DNA of 64,000 bases, taken from the NCBI GenBank assembly GCA_004352715.1, contig SCFE01000041.1:990859-1054858 (forward strand), written 5' to 3'. The notes beneath the pieces were generated by a model. It was not told the origin of the DNA. It was given only the letters and a program-made list of their open reading frames with translations, and searched no databases. This DNA is from Hofstenia miamia (lineage: Eukaryota > Xenacoelomorpha > Acoela). Below, in pieces: positions 10,818 to 22,616 of the stretch (its first letter is position 1; the number at the start of each line of letters is the position of its first letter). The position numbers were made by a program, and so were the translations under genes.

Positions 10818-11459
10818 TCAGTCTTTCTCTATCACACCTAAGTACTTGTACCCCACTTTAACTTCCTCAACCTTATCCCCACTGCTTCTCCTCAAGCCAT
10901 CCCCATTCACACACTTGCCTCTAGTCATTGTCACTGCTGCACACTTTCCTAATCCAAACTCCAACCCTGAATCTCTGCTTGTCTTCTCCAATGCCTCCAC
11001 TTGCTTCTGCAACATCTTCCTTGAACTAGCATACATCTTAAGGTCGTCCATGTACCACAGGTGACTCACTGCTCTAGCATTCTTCTCCATCTTATACCCT
11101 ATGCCTGTCTCCTTTAACTTTTCTGTGATAGATATCAAGCTAACTACAAACAGTAGTGGCGCTAAGCTGTCTCCCTGGAATATNCTTGTGAATTTCTTCA
11201 GCCAATACCCATGTACCTCATCTCTGCCTGGCGCCTTCCAATTCTTCATCTTCTTTAGAGCCTCCTTCAGCTTTGCAGTTGTGATTACTTCTTCTTCTTG
11301 CCTGACTTCCTTCTGCATCTGCACACTCTCTATCTCTGGTCCCGCACTTCCCCATATATTCTCCCAGAACCTTACTGCATCCTCGCCTGCTCTAGCTGTA
11401 GCCTTTTCTCCTGCTTCTAGTTCTTTGTAGAATCGTTCTTCTTGGGCCTCAAACTTCAT
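10818..11459 (-). pseudogene. Reverse transcriptase segment of the R4/Dong-like ORF, core missing
   Basis: The N-terminal part (NWKAPGRDEVHGYWLKKF) runs into the single N at 11184 and resumes at IFQGDSLAPLLFVVSL, followed by YMDDLKMYA and KYLGVIEKD. RT motifs normally lying between these (fingers and the first catalytic Asp, roughly 200 residues) are absent, by deletion or by contig joining. Upstream of the Met at 11459 related sequence continues in another frame (IDARSVTEVNSLVYAG) up to the microsatellite. Confidence 0.8.
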
Positions 11460-11539
11460 GTTGTCTCTTGCTTGCCTGCATACACTAAGCTATTTACTTC
11501 TGTGACACTCCTAGCATCTATCCTCTCCAACACTTTATT

Positions 11540-11566
11540 GATTATTATTATTATTATTATTATTAT
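11540..11566. repeat. (ATT)n tract at the 5' side of the R4/Dong-like element
   Basis: Perfect ATT units on the far side of the insertion, matching the tract at 9472. Confidence 0.95.
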
Positions 11567-11769
11567 ATTGAGTTGATAACAGTACTTTTGATGACCTTGA
11601 GCTTATCATAAATTGACATTTTACGATTCAAAATGTATTTAACTAACAATTCATTATCACTTGAAGCATATTATTATTAACAGAATTATACCAAATATTT
11701 GGAGCCGAACACTTAAGAGTAAATTTTATTATAATCTTTAGATCACTTTTTTGCTTTGTTTGTGCCTGT

Positions 11770-12170
11770 GAAGATTGATTTTTTTTATTCATAGAAAGTC
11801 CGCTAATTTTCTAAATTCGTCAAGGTATTGGAAGTATTTAACTAGAATTTTTGAATTCGATGCAATTAGTGTATTATCATCTGCAAATGCAAGATATACT
11901 CTTTCTGTGCTGTTCTACTTAAATCCCTGAATTAGGAGTGAATGTCGAGCTTGCCTTAGGAAGCGTTCTACATAAAGTTGAACAGTGTGCATGCTGGACG
12001 CCCGGGACAGAAACCCATTGATTAGTAAATAGGATTAATTCTCTGAACATAGTGCCCAAATGAAATTTAAAATGATTCCAGGTAGTGCAATTTTTCCAGT
12101 ATATTAAGTAAATGTTCGTGACTAATTGTGTCATATGCTTTATAAAAATCATTAAGAGATAAAGGGCCTA
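11770..12170 (-). mobile_element. LINE reverse-transcriptase remnant
   Basis: Translated in shifting frames, it shows RT motif A (NDFYKAYDTISHEHLLNIL near 12155-12100), an FxPGRPACTL segment like motif B near 12000, and AFADD, the catalytic motif C, near 11880. Stops and shifts throughout show it is dead. The sequence differs from the CR1-like copies nearby, so it is probably another LINE clade. Confidence 0.7.
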
Positions 12171-13170
12171 CATATATCAAAGTGAATTATGTCGCAGCAA
12201 GAGTTAAGGCTGCAACTGTGAAAGCAATCGAACATGAGGTAAATACTTCTAATCGATCGGTAGCCATACCAGCCCATGCTTACTCAATGGAAATTGCGGA
12301 TAGAAGCAACAAAACATTATTCAGGTAGCTCAGAGACAATGAAATGGATGGCTACAGAAGGAATTGCATTTTATATTTAAAACAATTTCATTTTTAACTA
12401 TTAAAATTGAGATATGTTAGGCATTTAATTGCAATTTTACAATTTTATAAAAATACCATTGCTAGAGGTTCATTGTTGATAAGCAAGAATTGCTGATGAT
12501 GCCGAGGCTGTCGCTGTCATGCAATAACTAGTGCAAGTCACAAGTTGTATTGACAGAATTGCACTTGCAAAATTCTCATTCAATCTCAATTTTGGATAAA
12601 ATAGAAAACTACGCACTACATGTCTAACTAAATAATGGGTGCAGTGGATTCATTCCTACGGAAACACATTGCTGCAATAAACAAAATGCCCCCACCGCTT
12701 CCCAGTGTTAAAAAATGCTTCAAGACAATACAAACTTTTCAAAGCATTATGTGCATTTCTCTATTGGTACAATGAACTTTATTTTTACACCTAATTGAAT
12801 AGAAAAGGGTAACTGTAAGGAAAATGGAAAGCTTAATTATTCAACATGAAATAAAATCCAAAAAATCTTTTTTGCATTGATTTTTAGCAAATAATCATAT
12901 ATGTGTTAGGAAAAAGAGTATAAAACAATTTTGCAATAACCCCGTTGCAAAGTGGAATTTAGTCGGTTGTATTCAATCGTCCAAGTTTCCCTACAGATGA
13001 AGGTAATATGGGACACTACACAAAGTCTGAAATATTTTAAGGATTACTAAATGTATTTTATCTGTTTCTTAAAAACTGTTTAATTAAACAATAAAACAGA
13101 TAAATACTATGTTAAAGAGGTTGATACAATAACATTAACATCTTTCCCTATGTTGTCAGAAAATAAAACT
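12171..13170. other. No recognisable gene
   Basis: AT-rich, no coding pattern on either strand that I can assign. Confidence 0.5.
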
Positions 13171-13431
13171 TTATGAAAATAAAAAATGCATGATATTAAC
13201 GACAAGGCAAGTTCGAAAATCTGAGTCATATGTGCCATTTTTGTTATAAAAGTTACAAAAACATAGAAATACTACAACTGCAGCTAGTACCATTCCAGGT
13301 TTATTGATTAATGGCATACCAGTTTCATCCATATTGTAAATTCGTTGATGACATTGATGGAGGTTTTCTCTGTCCATAATATGTTGTAATCGGATGAAGA
13401 AAGTATAGACAACTTCTTTGTTTATCCACAA
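13171..13431 (-). pseudogene. pogo/Tigger-like transposase fragment
   Basis: An open stretch of 86 codons whose N-terminal half matches the start of the DDE domain in pogo/Tigger (CENP-B-like) transposases. An Ile-Tyr-Asn-Met-Asp-Glu-Thr-Gly motif (residues 31-38) carries the first catalytic Asp, and is followed by NKPGMVLA. The rest is not recognisable and the frame ends soon after. A short dead fragment; no terminal repeats found. Confidence 0.65.
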
Positions 13432-13439
13432 CTAGGTTC

Positions 13440-15648
13440 AACATCAAGATACCACAGACAAGAATACTCTTAAAGAAATTTCCCATACCAGCACCAGTTT
13501 ATTACTCAAAATTTCCAAGTTTAGTAAAAATGTTCAAATATATCAACAACATAGGCCATGGAAGCAAATTCTTAAGTAGTTTTATGTCTTGCAATAAGCA
13601 CTCCTGTGTATGCAATCAATAACGTATAAGTTAAATTAAGTTATTGGAAAATTCATTTACAACAGCAACATGCAGTTATGGAATAAGGTACCAATCCAAG
13701 CTCGTAAAATAACAAAACTTTATGAATTTAACACTTCACTGCTATGTACGCCAATAGGCACCAGTAACAAACTTCATTATGTGCTAATATACGCCGCTTG
13801 GCGCCTGACTCAATCATTCAGAGAATCCGTTCTAAAAATAAAATGGGAAAACCCCGCACTTCGCCTTGTGTCGCTATGAATTGTTTATAGATAGCAGACG
13901 ACATTTCTCACTAAATTGATACAAGTTTACGTTCAAAGTCCGGTTGTATTTTGCAACTCAGCAGCGAAAGTGTTAAGAAACTTTGAAAGAAAATTTACTT
14001 AAAGTTCAAAAGATGTTTTGGTTATTCTAAGAAACAACAAATGGAGAAAGTTTTAATTATGTTTGTGATTTTATATTTTGTAAATGTTGTTTAATTTTTT
14101 CTTATTTTCACAAGTTTAGCTCAATTTTTAAATTAATTTGTGCTAATTAGTGCATATTCATATGTTTGCTCGAAGTTACAAATGTTTCAATAAAGCTTTA
14201 AACATAAATAAACATATTCTTGTTACTTGTTAACAAATCCGCAGTAAATACACCTCCATCGAAACTACATCAATTCTAAAAAAAGTTTCGAAAGATTTTC
14301 AAATGGATGGGCTATATTTTAATAGTAATAATAATGCGATTTAAAAACGAATGACGAAAGATTATATGTTACTATATCAAAATGAAATCATGCAACAGAA
14401 GATCTGAGAAATATTTTATTATAAGTAAAAAATAAAAATTCTTCAAAATACACTATTAGACGTTTTTACAATAAAATTATTGCAAAAAGTTTATATAAAA
14501 TGTTTCAAATCAACATTTAAATGAACTAGTTATGTAAATTACAAAAGTTACTTTATAGTGATTAAGAATTATTGGCAAATTTCAAAATTTACAACATATA
14601 TTTCAATGCTCAAACGCCTCATTTAAAAAATTAAGCACTTTAGTTAAATGCTTTGACAAGCTACTGGGATAATTAGAAAAGTGCTCTGATGAGAGATTCT
14701 TCTGTGATTAGTGACACGCACTGAATTGCAATGATATCTTGAATCAGTATTCATCAAATATGTAGAAATCTGATCTTTTCAACATCATGGTGCAGGAGCC
14801 TTTTTATGAGGGTAATGGATATGTTTTGCATAAGATGATTCAACGAGTTTGACGTGATACATATCAATGTAAAAATTTTGAAGTGAAACCGAAAAACTAT
14901 TAAATAACTGGAAAAGAAGTTTCAATTGTTTAAAAAACCGTGATTAACTATTTCTGAACTTCGTCAATAAGTGCGTAAATATATCATTTTTTATCAATTA
15001 AGAATTTTACTAAAATGACTTACTACTGTAACCAAAAACTTTAATTAGCTTAAAATCTGCAACAAAGGAAAAGAAATAATAAACGGTTAGTACTTAATAG
15101 TGATTCTTTTGTACACTGTTCTATTTATTGTAAATAGTACAAACTTTAATAAATACTAAATAAAATATTATATAATAACCAATATACGGTTTAACCATTA
15201 AAGTATTGGTGACAGAATCGTAAAATTCAAATTTTCAATTGATAGCATTTGATCAAGGTTTTTAAATTTTTTACCAGAACATTAAAATTCTTAACACAAC
15301 TTAAAATCTAGTAATAACTTAATCACAGAAATTTTTTAGAAACTACAGTATTTTCACCAAGAAATTATGCAAAAAGAAATCCATATTAATGTCAATTATA
15401 TAGTAAAACTAGTAAAAAGACTTTAGGGTTTAGGACAATTGCTGCAAATGAAAAATAAAATAAATACATCAATAAAATAATAATAATATATTTCTTGTAT
15501 ATAATGAAAAACTATTTATAGGGCCCAAATGAGAAAAAAATATTACAAACATGCAAGAAAAATAATTAGTATAATTTTAATGAATAATTACATCTACAGT
15601 CCTTACAATTGCAAATAAAATTAGAACATAATTTATCCAATTTGTTGA
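13440..15648. other. No recognisable gene, very AT-rich
   Basis: Only short open frames. A piece at 13670-13740 (LWNKVPIQARKITKLYEF) faintly resembles the C-terminus of LINE proteins but is too short to call. Confidence 0.5.
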
Positions 15649-15713
15649 ATATATATATATATATATAAATATATAATATATATAGATATACATAGATTAT
15701 ATATATATATATA
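15649..15713. repeat. (TA)n microsatellite at a duplication junction
   Basis: Interrupted TA repeats ending exactly where the duplicated block 15714-16740 begins. Confidence 0.9.
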
Positions 15714-17768
15714 TACTTTCAATAGTAATAGTAATACTTTAAATATTTAACGTTTGACAATGAAAATATGGCTAAACATTAAATTTTCCCACTACTTACA
15801 AGCTAGTTATGTCTGAAAACACAAATAATTTTGTTAGTTGTGATGTAGTCGAGTCAAATTTAAGAAGACGTGTTGGGTCGTTTCCAAAAAGCTTAACCCG
15901 TTTCCAAGCCTGCTTCTGCTTTTGAGTCTAATAAATTTTCATCTTTGTCCTAAACCTTACATCAAAATTTCATATCCATTTCTATATGTAAACATCAGAG
16001 TTGGGAACGGGTCAAATGTTTGACCATATGATCGGCCTGGTAAAAATTTACTATTCCAGGAGCGTAGCTAGGAATGACATTTTGTACCAAATCAATATGT
16101 TGTGCTAATATTAATGTTTAAAATCTAATCGAAATCAAATCATTTTGTTCCCACTTAGTTATTAATTAGATAGTGTTTGAAATAATCACTTGTATTGTTG
16201 TAGAACTTGTTTTGGCCGACTCGAGATTAATGAATTTTGTGAGGCATAGCACCAACCGACATATAAAAAATTGACCCGGGTCAGGTTAACTCGTTTGTAT
16301 CTCTGGTACATAAAACTATATTTTACTTTTAACTATTTCATTATCTTAATAGTTAATTATTTTTACTTATATTATATTCCTGTTTATGCAAATTAGTACT
16401 TTATTAAACGATTGTACCCTGCTATTTAAAAAAGGTATTTTAAAATTTGGGCCTAATTTCGAGCTTGGACATACAAATTACAATAATAGAGGATACCTGC
16501 ATGTAAGAAGCGGGTTGCTGCATTTTCTTTCACAAGAAGACGTCAAATTACAAATTTGCTTATAAAATGTGCCTTCTCTTACGAGTTCATCTTTGTTACA
16601 AACGCTATAACCAATTGGGCATGTACACTCAGGAAAGCAATCGTATTTTGTGTTGCATGTTTTTATTGAATTTCTAACTTCTCGATCATACATGCACTTA
16701 TTATGAATGCAATCAAAGCCTGCGCAACCATCACAATACTNTACTTTCAATAGTAATAGTAATACTTTAAATATTTAACGTTTGACAATGAAAATATGGC
16801 TAAACATTAAATTTTCCCACTACTTACAAGCTAGTTATGTCTGAAAACACAAATAATTTTGTTAGTTGTGATGTAGTCGAGTCAAATTTAAGAAGACGTG
16901 TTGGGTCGTTTCCAAAAAGCTTAACCCGTTTCCAAGCCTGCTTCTGCTTTTGAGTCTAATAAATTTTCATCTTTGTCCTAAACCTTACATCAAAATTTCA
17001 TATCCATTTCTATATGTAAACATCAGAGTTGGGAACGGGTCAAATGTTTGACCATATGATCGGCCTGGTAAAAATTTACTATTCCAGGAGCGTAGCTAGG
17101 AATGACATTTTGTACCAAATCAATATGTTGTGCTAATATTAATGTTTAAAATCTAATCGAAATCAAATCATTTTGTTCCCACTTAGTTATTAATTAGATA
17201 GTGTTTGAAATAATCACTTGTATTGTTGTAGAACTTGTTTTGGCCGACTCGAGATTAATGAATTTTGTGAGGCATAGCACCAACCGACATATAAAAAATT
17301 GACCCGGGTCAGGTTAACTCGTTTGTATCTCTGGTACATAAAACTATATTTTACTTTTAACTATTTCATTATCTTAATAGTTAATTATTTTTACTTATAT
17401 TATATTCCTGTTTATGCAAATTAGTACTTTATTAAACGATTGTACCCTGCTATTTAAAAAAGGTATTTTAAAATTTGGGCCTAATTTCGAGCTTGGACAT
17501 ACAAATTACAATAATAGAGGATACCTGCATGTAAGAAGCGGGTTGCTGCATTTTCTTTCACAAGAAGACGTCAAATTACAAATTTGCTTATAAAATGTGC
17601 CTTCTCTTACGAGTTCATCTTTGTTACAAACGCTATAACCAATTGGGCATGTACACTCAGGAAAGCAATCGTATTTTGTGTTGCATGTTTTTATTGAATT
17701 TCTAACTTCTCGATCATACATGCACTTATTATGAATGCAATCAAAGCCTGCGCAACCATCACAATACT
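15714..17768. repeat. 1,027-bp direct duplication joined by one N
   Basis: 15714-16740 and 16742-17768 appear identical wherever compared (offset 1,028), separated by a single N at 16741. The left copy carries only the 3' part of the LDLa exon, cut mid-codon at the N. One N between identical blocks next to a (TA)n tract points to two overlapping contig ends that were not merged, rather than to a real tandem duplication. Confidence 0.9.
16497..16740 (-). pseudogene. Partial copy of the LDLa exon, probably an assembly artefact
   Basis: Identical to 17525-17768, including the AG|GTATCC donor, but lacking the 5' part of the exon. It lies inside the duplicated block, so it is not counted as a second gene. 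Confidence 0.8.
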
Positions 17769-18078
17769 TTTCATCTTCACTAGTTGGACAATCAGCAACT
17801 TGATTACAAACATTACCAGGTGGAATGCAAACATTCGGAAAGTTTTTGCATCTAATTCTTGAACTTTTACAACTATAGAAATCATTGTTTTCATCATCAA
17901 AGTTTGTCTTACAATCCTTGAAGCCATCATTAACTTTAAGAACAGAAATGCAAGTGGAATCTTTACACGTGTATTCATGTATTGAGCAAGGGCTGTCGCA
18001 ATTAAACCCATCTTCAGGAGTACAGGCGCTTATGAATTTAAGGAAAATCGCAAAACAGCAAATAATTAAGTAATTCAT
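17525..18078 (-). CDS. First exon of a secreted or membrane LDLa-repeat protein
   Basis: Starts ATG at 18078 with a clear signal peptide (residues 1-18, hydrophobic IICCFAIFLKF). The 184 codons plus 2 nt end at a donor, TGCAG|GTATCC, so it exits in phase 2. Cysteine-rich: LDLa-like modules at about 38-70 and 77-106 (the latter with the SEDE calcium-binding cluster and the usual Cys spacing), a third Cys-rich piece at 109-150, and a new module begun at 177 (CSNPLLTC). Such modules bind ligands or lipoprotein-like partners outside the cell. It lies upstream of, and on the same strand as, the LDLa/GPCR exons at 3181 and 1240, and I infer it is the N-terminus of that receptor. Exit phase 2 does not fit entry phase 1 at 3458, so at least one exon between them is unseen. 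A separate secreted protein is possible. Confidence 0.7.
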
Positions 18079-21000
18079 GACATAATATTTTGTTAAATGT
18101 TTTGCATTGAGACTTATTCAGTTTTTGCACCAATAAAAACCTGCTCAATAAATATATGCGATTGGCTTAAATTCTGTAAAAATGAAGTAAAGTAATAACT
18201 ATTTATTTGCAATGGTAGGGCCTACATCTCAACTTAACAACAGACTTATTTAAATATATTCCAAAATTATGCTGCATCAAACCCAGAATTGTCATTGAGA
18301 CGAGCCTCTAACTAATATTGAGCATTATTAGCCAAGCCATTTAATAGTTTTGCTTGTTGACTTGATGATGCAGACATGTCACATTTTCTCATTCAATATA
18401 CCTTTTTTTTATAATCTTATCTTAAAATATTTATTAAATAATAGGAAGATTAATGTAAACAATTCTGAGAACGCAATATTGTTTAAAAAATATTGAGCTC
18501 ATTGAAATGTTTTATGTGCGCATATCAAGCACCCTCCAATATAGTATCTAGCATCCGTATAGATTTTTTGTATCCAACACCCTGTAGATATTTTAAAATT
18601 TTGTATCCATAGCCTGCATATATATATATTGATACAAAAAACTGAAATTGTATAACGCAAATTTTAAGCAAAATATTTTATAATCAAATCTTTGCATAAT
18701 TTTGAAATTTCAAAAGATCAATATTCCTTCTCTTCTTGACAGTCCCTACAACCCCTAACGCTTGTCTTACCATTGCATTAATTTTTGGAAGTACATTGTA
18801 CAGAGTACATTTTAGATTTTAGAGCAGCTACCAGTTGTCTTTGACTAATGACATTAAAAGAAGATGACTAGTGACGTCTATTTTGGAATTTTCTTGAACA
18901 TGTTTTCTACACCATTCTCATCCAACAATGAAGGTATGACGGATAATCAATGTTCATTGAATGTAGATGAAATTCGTTACATGAATAACATTAAAAACTT
19001 TATTATTTTAATAATGCATTTTATGTTTTCTTTGTAAATAAATATATTCATTTTCTCCGTGGAAGCATTTATATATATTTATTTTCTCCTTTTTAGAAAC
19101 ATATTTTTGGTTGGAAATATTTATTTTCCAAGTAGGATGTTAGCAAAAAGATTTCAGTCTCTCAAGCAAGATGTTAGTATATTCAAAATATATTAAACCT
19201 GAAGAGAGTAATTCTTTTAAAATTTTTGCATATGAAAAGAGTTCTAATCTAATTGCTTAACAATTATGTAAATAATGTATAGAAAAATTAGTTGAATTTT
19301 GATCAATAGGTTATTGATTGCAACATAATTCTGTCAACAAAACATAATATAGTAGAATGAGATCAGAGATAAACAGCTTTACATCGACACAGTCAAATTA
19401 CTAAATTACACAGTAGCCACCCCAGATAAGCCTGCCAAGGTCATAAATGTCAGAGTGGCACGCAGTACAAACCTGCAAATTACATGTGGCTATCTAGAGA
19501 AATCTTCCATACGACTATACAAAAAAATTTCAAAACATTTAATATCTACAGGCGTTTGAAATCGCTTAAATATCTATGATAAACAATATAGCTACACTAT
19601 CATTTGCAAAACTTACTATCAATTTACATGAATGGTAGCCAAATAATGTTATATAATGCCATTAATAACAAAATTAAATAATAAATGCTATATATTTGAA
19701 AAATTTTTGTCATTGAATTTATAAACTGCATAACCATCCTCATTGTTCGTGTGAGGATGGACTAATAATTTTGAGAAGTTTTATTTTACTATTTTTGTAA
19801 TTGCTAACAAAGTGTAGTTATAGTGGTGCTATACTTAGTAAGGTTACATGCAAGTAATCCATATTGTTGCTACATTTTTCTGTCCCTACTCACATAATTT
19901 CTTGCGTCCGGCCAAATTCAAAATAAAGCGCTTTCACAAATCTGTCTTACTATTTTCAATAAAATTGTACGTGCATGTCTTGTGATAATGTGACAACTGA
20001 TATCTTTCAAGCAAAGAGTTCCCAAACAAGTGCTGTAAGGATTACTTAATCAATCTTTGAAAAAGCGTTGCCTAAGTTGTGTCATTTTGGAATAAATGCT
20101 CACTACGATTATTGGCATTCCTAATGATGCATCCATCATTTTCTTTGGTCTTCTACAGAGAGCCCGGAAGCAACTGAAAATTAGGGGTAAGACTTTCAAA
20201 GCTTAAATGCTTATGTTTTTTGAATTGTTTGAATATTAGACAAGCTTAATGATGTGATATATTTATCACTCTTAGATCAACCTTAGTAACTAAGGATATC
20301 GAAACCCTGCAATTTTTACATTCTTTACAAAATACATACTAGATTTATCGTTATCTTAATTGCATGAATGTGTTAATATTTCAATAAACAAAAGCTCAGT
20401 TAAACCATTTTTATGATCTAAGATATGAAAGGCATTTCTCTGTCAATTATCTCAAGAATCGAGAAAGAACTTGCGCCAAGAGAAATAATAATATTATACC
20501 CTGCTTCCAAATTTCTACTTGAAAACTTAAAATCATAGAAGAATCTAATAAATTCAGATGATGAAGTTCGTCACCTGGCAAACATTGCTCAAATGGGCTA
20601 TGCTATCACAGCATTCACAGAGCATTTCCTGATAACATGCCTTCAAAAATATCATGGAGCAGTGAAGCAGTTTTTGTTTGTATTCACAATCGAGAAAATC
20701 GCAATCACAATCAGCAGCATGCTGATAGGAAGGTATGAAAAGTAAAGTTAATTACGCAAATGGAAAATTTAATAAGACTCGTTAATTTTGCATTATTGAT
20801 CCGCAATAGAAATTAATGTATACTAAATTTTGCATATATATGTGAATTTACTCATTTGTAAAATGGCATTGGCGTAGTTTTTTAAAATGGAAATTGAGTT
20901 CAAGAAATATATTTGAAATTTAATCCAAAAAAATAGAAAGTAAGATTATGTGTACTTATTTTGATGAAAAGTACAGTAAATATGCAATAACTTTGAACTC

Positions 21001-22146
21001 CTTCACGCTAGACCAAGATGATATGGTATGAATCATCCATTTTAGTGGATAACGAAGTTTGATTGTTTGAATACCTGTTGGCAAGGCTTTGGCATAGCTA
21101 TTCCATTTCAATTTAGAATTTCTACACGCAATGTCCAGTATGGGTTGATGCCATTATCGAAACGTGAGTCAAATTTAGCCATTGTTTGCAATTAGAACTT
21201 GATTAAAGCCTTGCTCAGCCAATGCACCTAAATGATCACTTGAATAAAAGATACTTTAGATTAACTTTCGACCTGATTTTGGTAAATATATTCCCTCATC
21301 TTGGGACTCTTTTCTAATACTTGGTGGAATTCTGGCTCAGCAGATTTCATGAAAAGTGGGAATTTAACTAAATTACATGTACATGTAGAACTGATAAACT
21401 TCAAAGAGGATTCCTTAAAGTTTTAGAATATAATAGCAAAATGTGCATTTTAGAAGTTAAGTAAGCACAATAAAATGTTATATTATGATTAGGCCAGCAT
21501 ATCATGTTCGAAATTTGTGTGCTTCATGTAAGCTTAGGAATTATATTTACTGATCATTAGCCTACGACATTAGTTAGCAAATTTGAATTATTCAAAAATG
21601 TTTTATTGCCAGACTAATTCAAATTTCTCCAATTCAGAGGAAAAAATGTTTTACTCATTGAGCTGATATCTTACGAACCACGAAAAATCCAATCTAAAAT
21701 AATATTTTTGAATCCGCTTGATTATTGAGAAACATCCAGGAGTTCGCCAATCAAAACTTTATGTGCTGTATGCTTGTGTTTAGCTTACCTAAAGCGATTA
21801 TTACTCAAGAAATATTTAATTGCTTGACCAAAATAATAGTTGATGTGAGTTCCGAACCAATTATTAGCATGAAATGTTGGCTTAGCCCATTTCTCACTAC
21901 CTAAATTAATGACTTGCCTATACACAGTCAGAGCCTATATCCACTTTTTTTATAAAGAAAGGGGTAGAATGACGTATATAAGATGTTTGTAAGGGGTGAA
22001 ACCATCATTCTGCCCCAAGAAAATAGCATTGGATTGACACCCACGTCGACTGTTTAAGCTATATCATAAATTTCTACTATAGTCTCAAAAAAAATTTTGA
22101 AGACAGCAGTATTTAGGCCTAGTAAAAAATGATAATAATGCCAACT
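18079..22146. other. Intergenic, no gene recognised
   Basis: About 4 kb without a convincing coding or RNA signal. A perfect 9-bp stem with a short loop lies at about 19733-19762 (CCATCCTCA ... TGAGGATGG), of unknown meaning. Confidence 0.5.
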
Positions 22147-22152
22147 TTTAAT
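22147..22152 (-). promoter_or_regulatory. Possible polyadenylation signal (ATTAAA)
   Basis: ATTAAA on the minus strand about 90 bases past the stop at 22239. It is the common AATAAA variant; position fits, but by itself it is weak evidence. Confidence 0.35.
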
Positions 22153-22238
22153 TGATTTTATATAGAATGTAATTAAGTTTTACAAGGGCTGGAAATAAAT
22201 TCATGCAAATCTAATCTATTAACTAAGCATCACAATTA

Positions 22239-22616
22239 CTATAAGTAAACACTTAAATCTTTAGTAGGTTGATCCTCATTGAGAGACCTCAATATTTCAG
22301 GCGAGTAAAGTTCAACCATCTGCATTAAATCGTCGTACTGAAGCTTCATTTCTGTTGCTGCTTCGACATTTAGTTTTAAAGCAGCGATCAATGTTTCTTT
22401 ATCAACAGATTGCAGGCACTTTTTAGTAATGTCATCCATGTCTTCAAGAGTTTTGTCCGCATTAGTGGAACGTTTGAATATCGCGAGTTCCATTTCGGCT
22501 TCTAATACTTTCAAGGATTCTTCTGCCTTTGCACGCGCTTCAGTTACATTTTCCAAATAAAACTTCAAGTTATTCAATTCATTTTCTAGATTTGTTTTCT
22601 CTTCTATGGTAGTGGC
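22239..22616 (-). CDS. Third (last) exon: coiled-coil C-terminus of the SAM-RA-PDZ protein
   Basis: Acceptor TTTAG|GCCACT with the exon start at 22616, phase 0; the stop codon is at 22239-22241. It encodes 125 residues. The first 60 or so are rich in Glu, Lys and Leu with heptad spacing (LENELNNLKFYLENV, AKAEESLKVLEAEMELAI), a likely coiled coil for self-association. The rest is acidic and helical and ends in LSVYL. No donor of good quality follows, so I take this as the final exon. Confidence 0.65.
   Translation of the reverse strand, partial: ATTIEEKTNLENELNNLKFYLENVTEARAKAEESLKVLEAEMELAIFKRSTNADKTLEDMDDITKKCLQSVDKETLIAALKLNVEAATEMKLQYDDLMQMVELYSPEILRSLNEDQPTKDLSVYL

Larger units (their letters stand above)
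9537..11537 (-). mobile_element. R4/Dong-clade site-specific non-LTR retrotransposon, 5'-truncated
   Basis: A visibly GC-richer island. The single ORF is in one frame apart from two TGA stops (10818-10820 and 10284-10286) and an N join at 11184. From the 5' side: RT with PGRDEVHGYWLKKFT, then after the N QGDSLAPLLF and the YMDD active site; thumb region; a CCHC knuckle (CRLCKKEAETVDHLIAGC); and a restriction-like endonuclease with RPDIVVVDK and IDIAVP. Such C-terminal endonucleases mark R2/R4-type elements, which insert at chosen sites; members of the Dong group are reported in TAA repeats. Here both flanks are TAA/ATT microsatellites (9472-9534 and 11540-11566). The ORF fades upstream of 11459, so the 5' end is truncated. 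Confidence 0.85.

Noticed and set aside
9427-11430. Long plus-strand frames rich in Ser, Leu and Pro
   Set aside because: They are antisense shadows of the R4/Dong-like ORF on the minus strand.
13670-13879. Possible LINE C-terminus on the plus strand
   Set aside because: Only about 18 residues resemble the motif; the rest is unrelated.
18297-18345. GAGACGAGCCTCTAAC and AGCCAAGCC words, as in the hAT-type family
   Set aside because: Order and spacing do not match the element at 389-1185, and no inverted end is present.
19733-19762. Perfect hairpin that might be an RNA gene or terminator
   Set aside because: No flanking features support a function; a chance palindrome or transposon relic is as likely.
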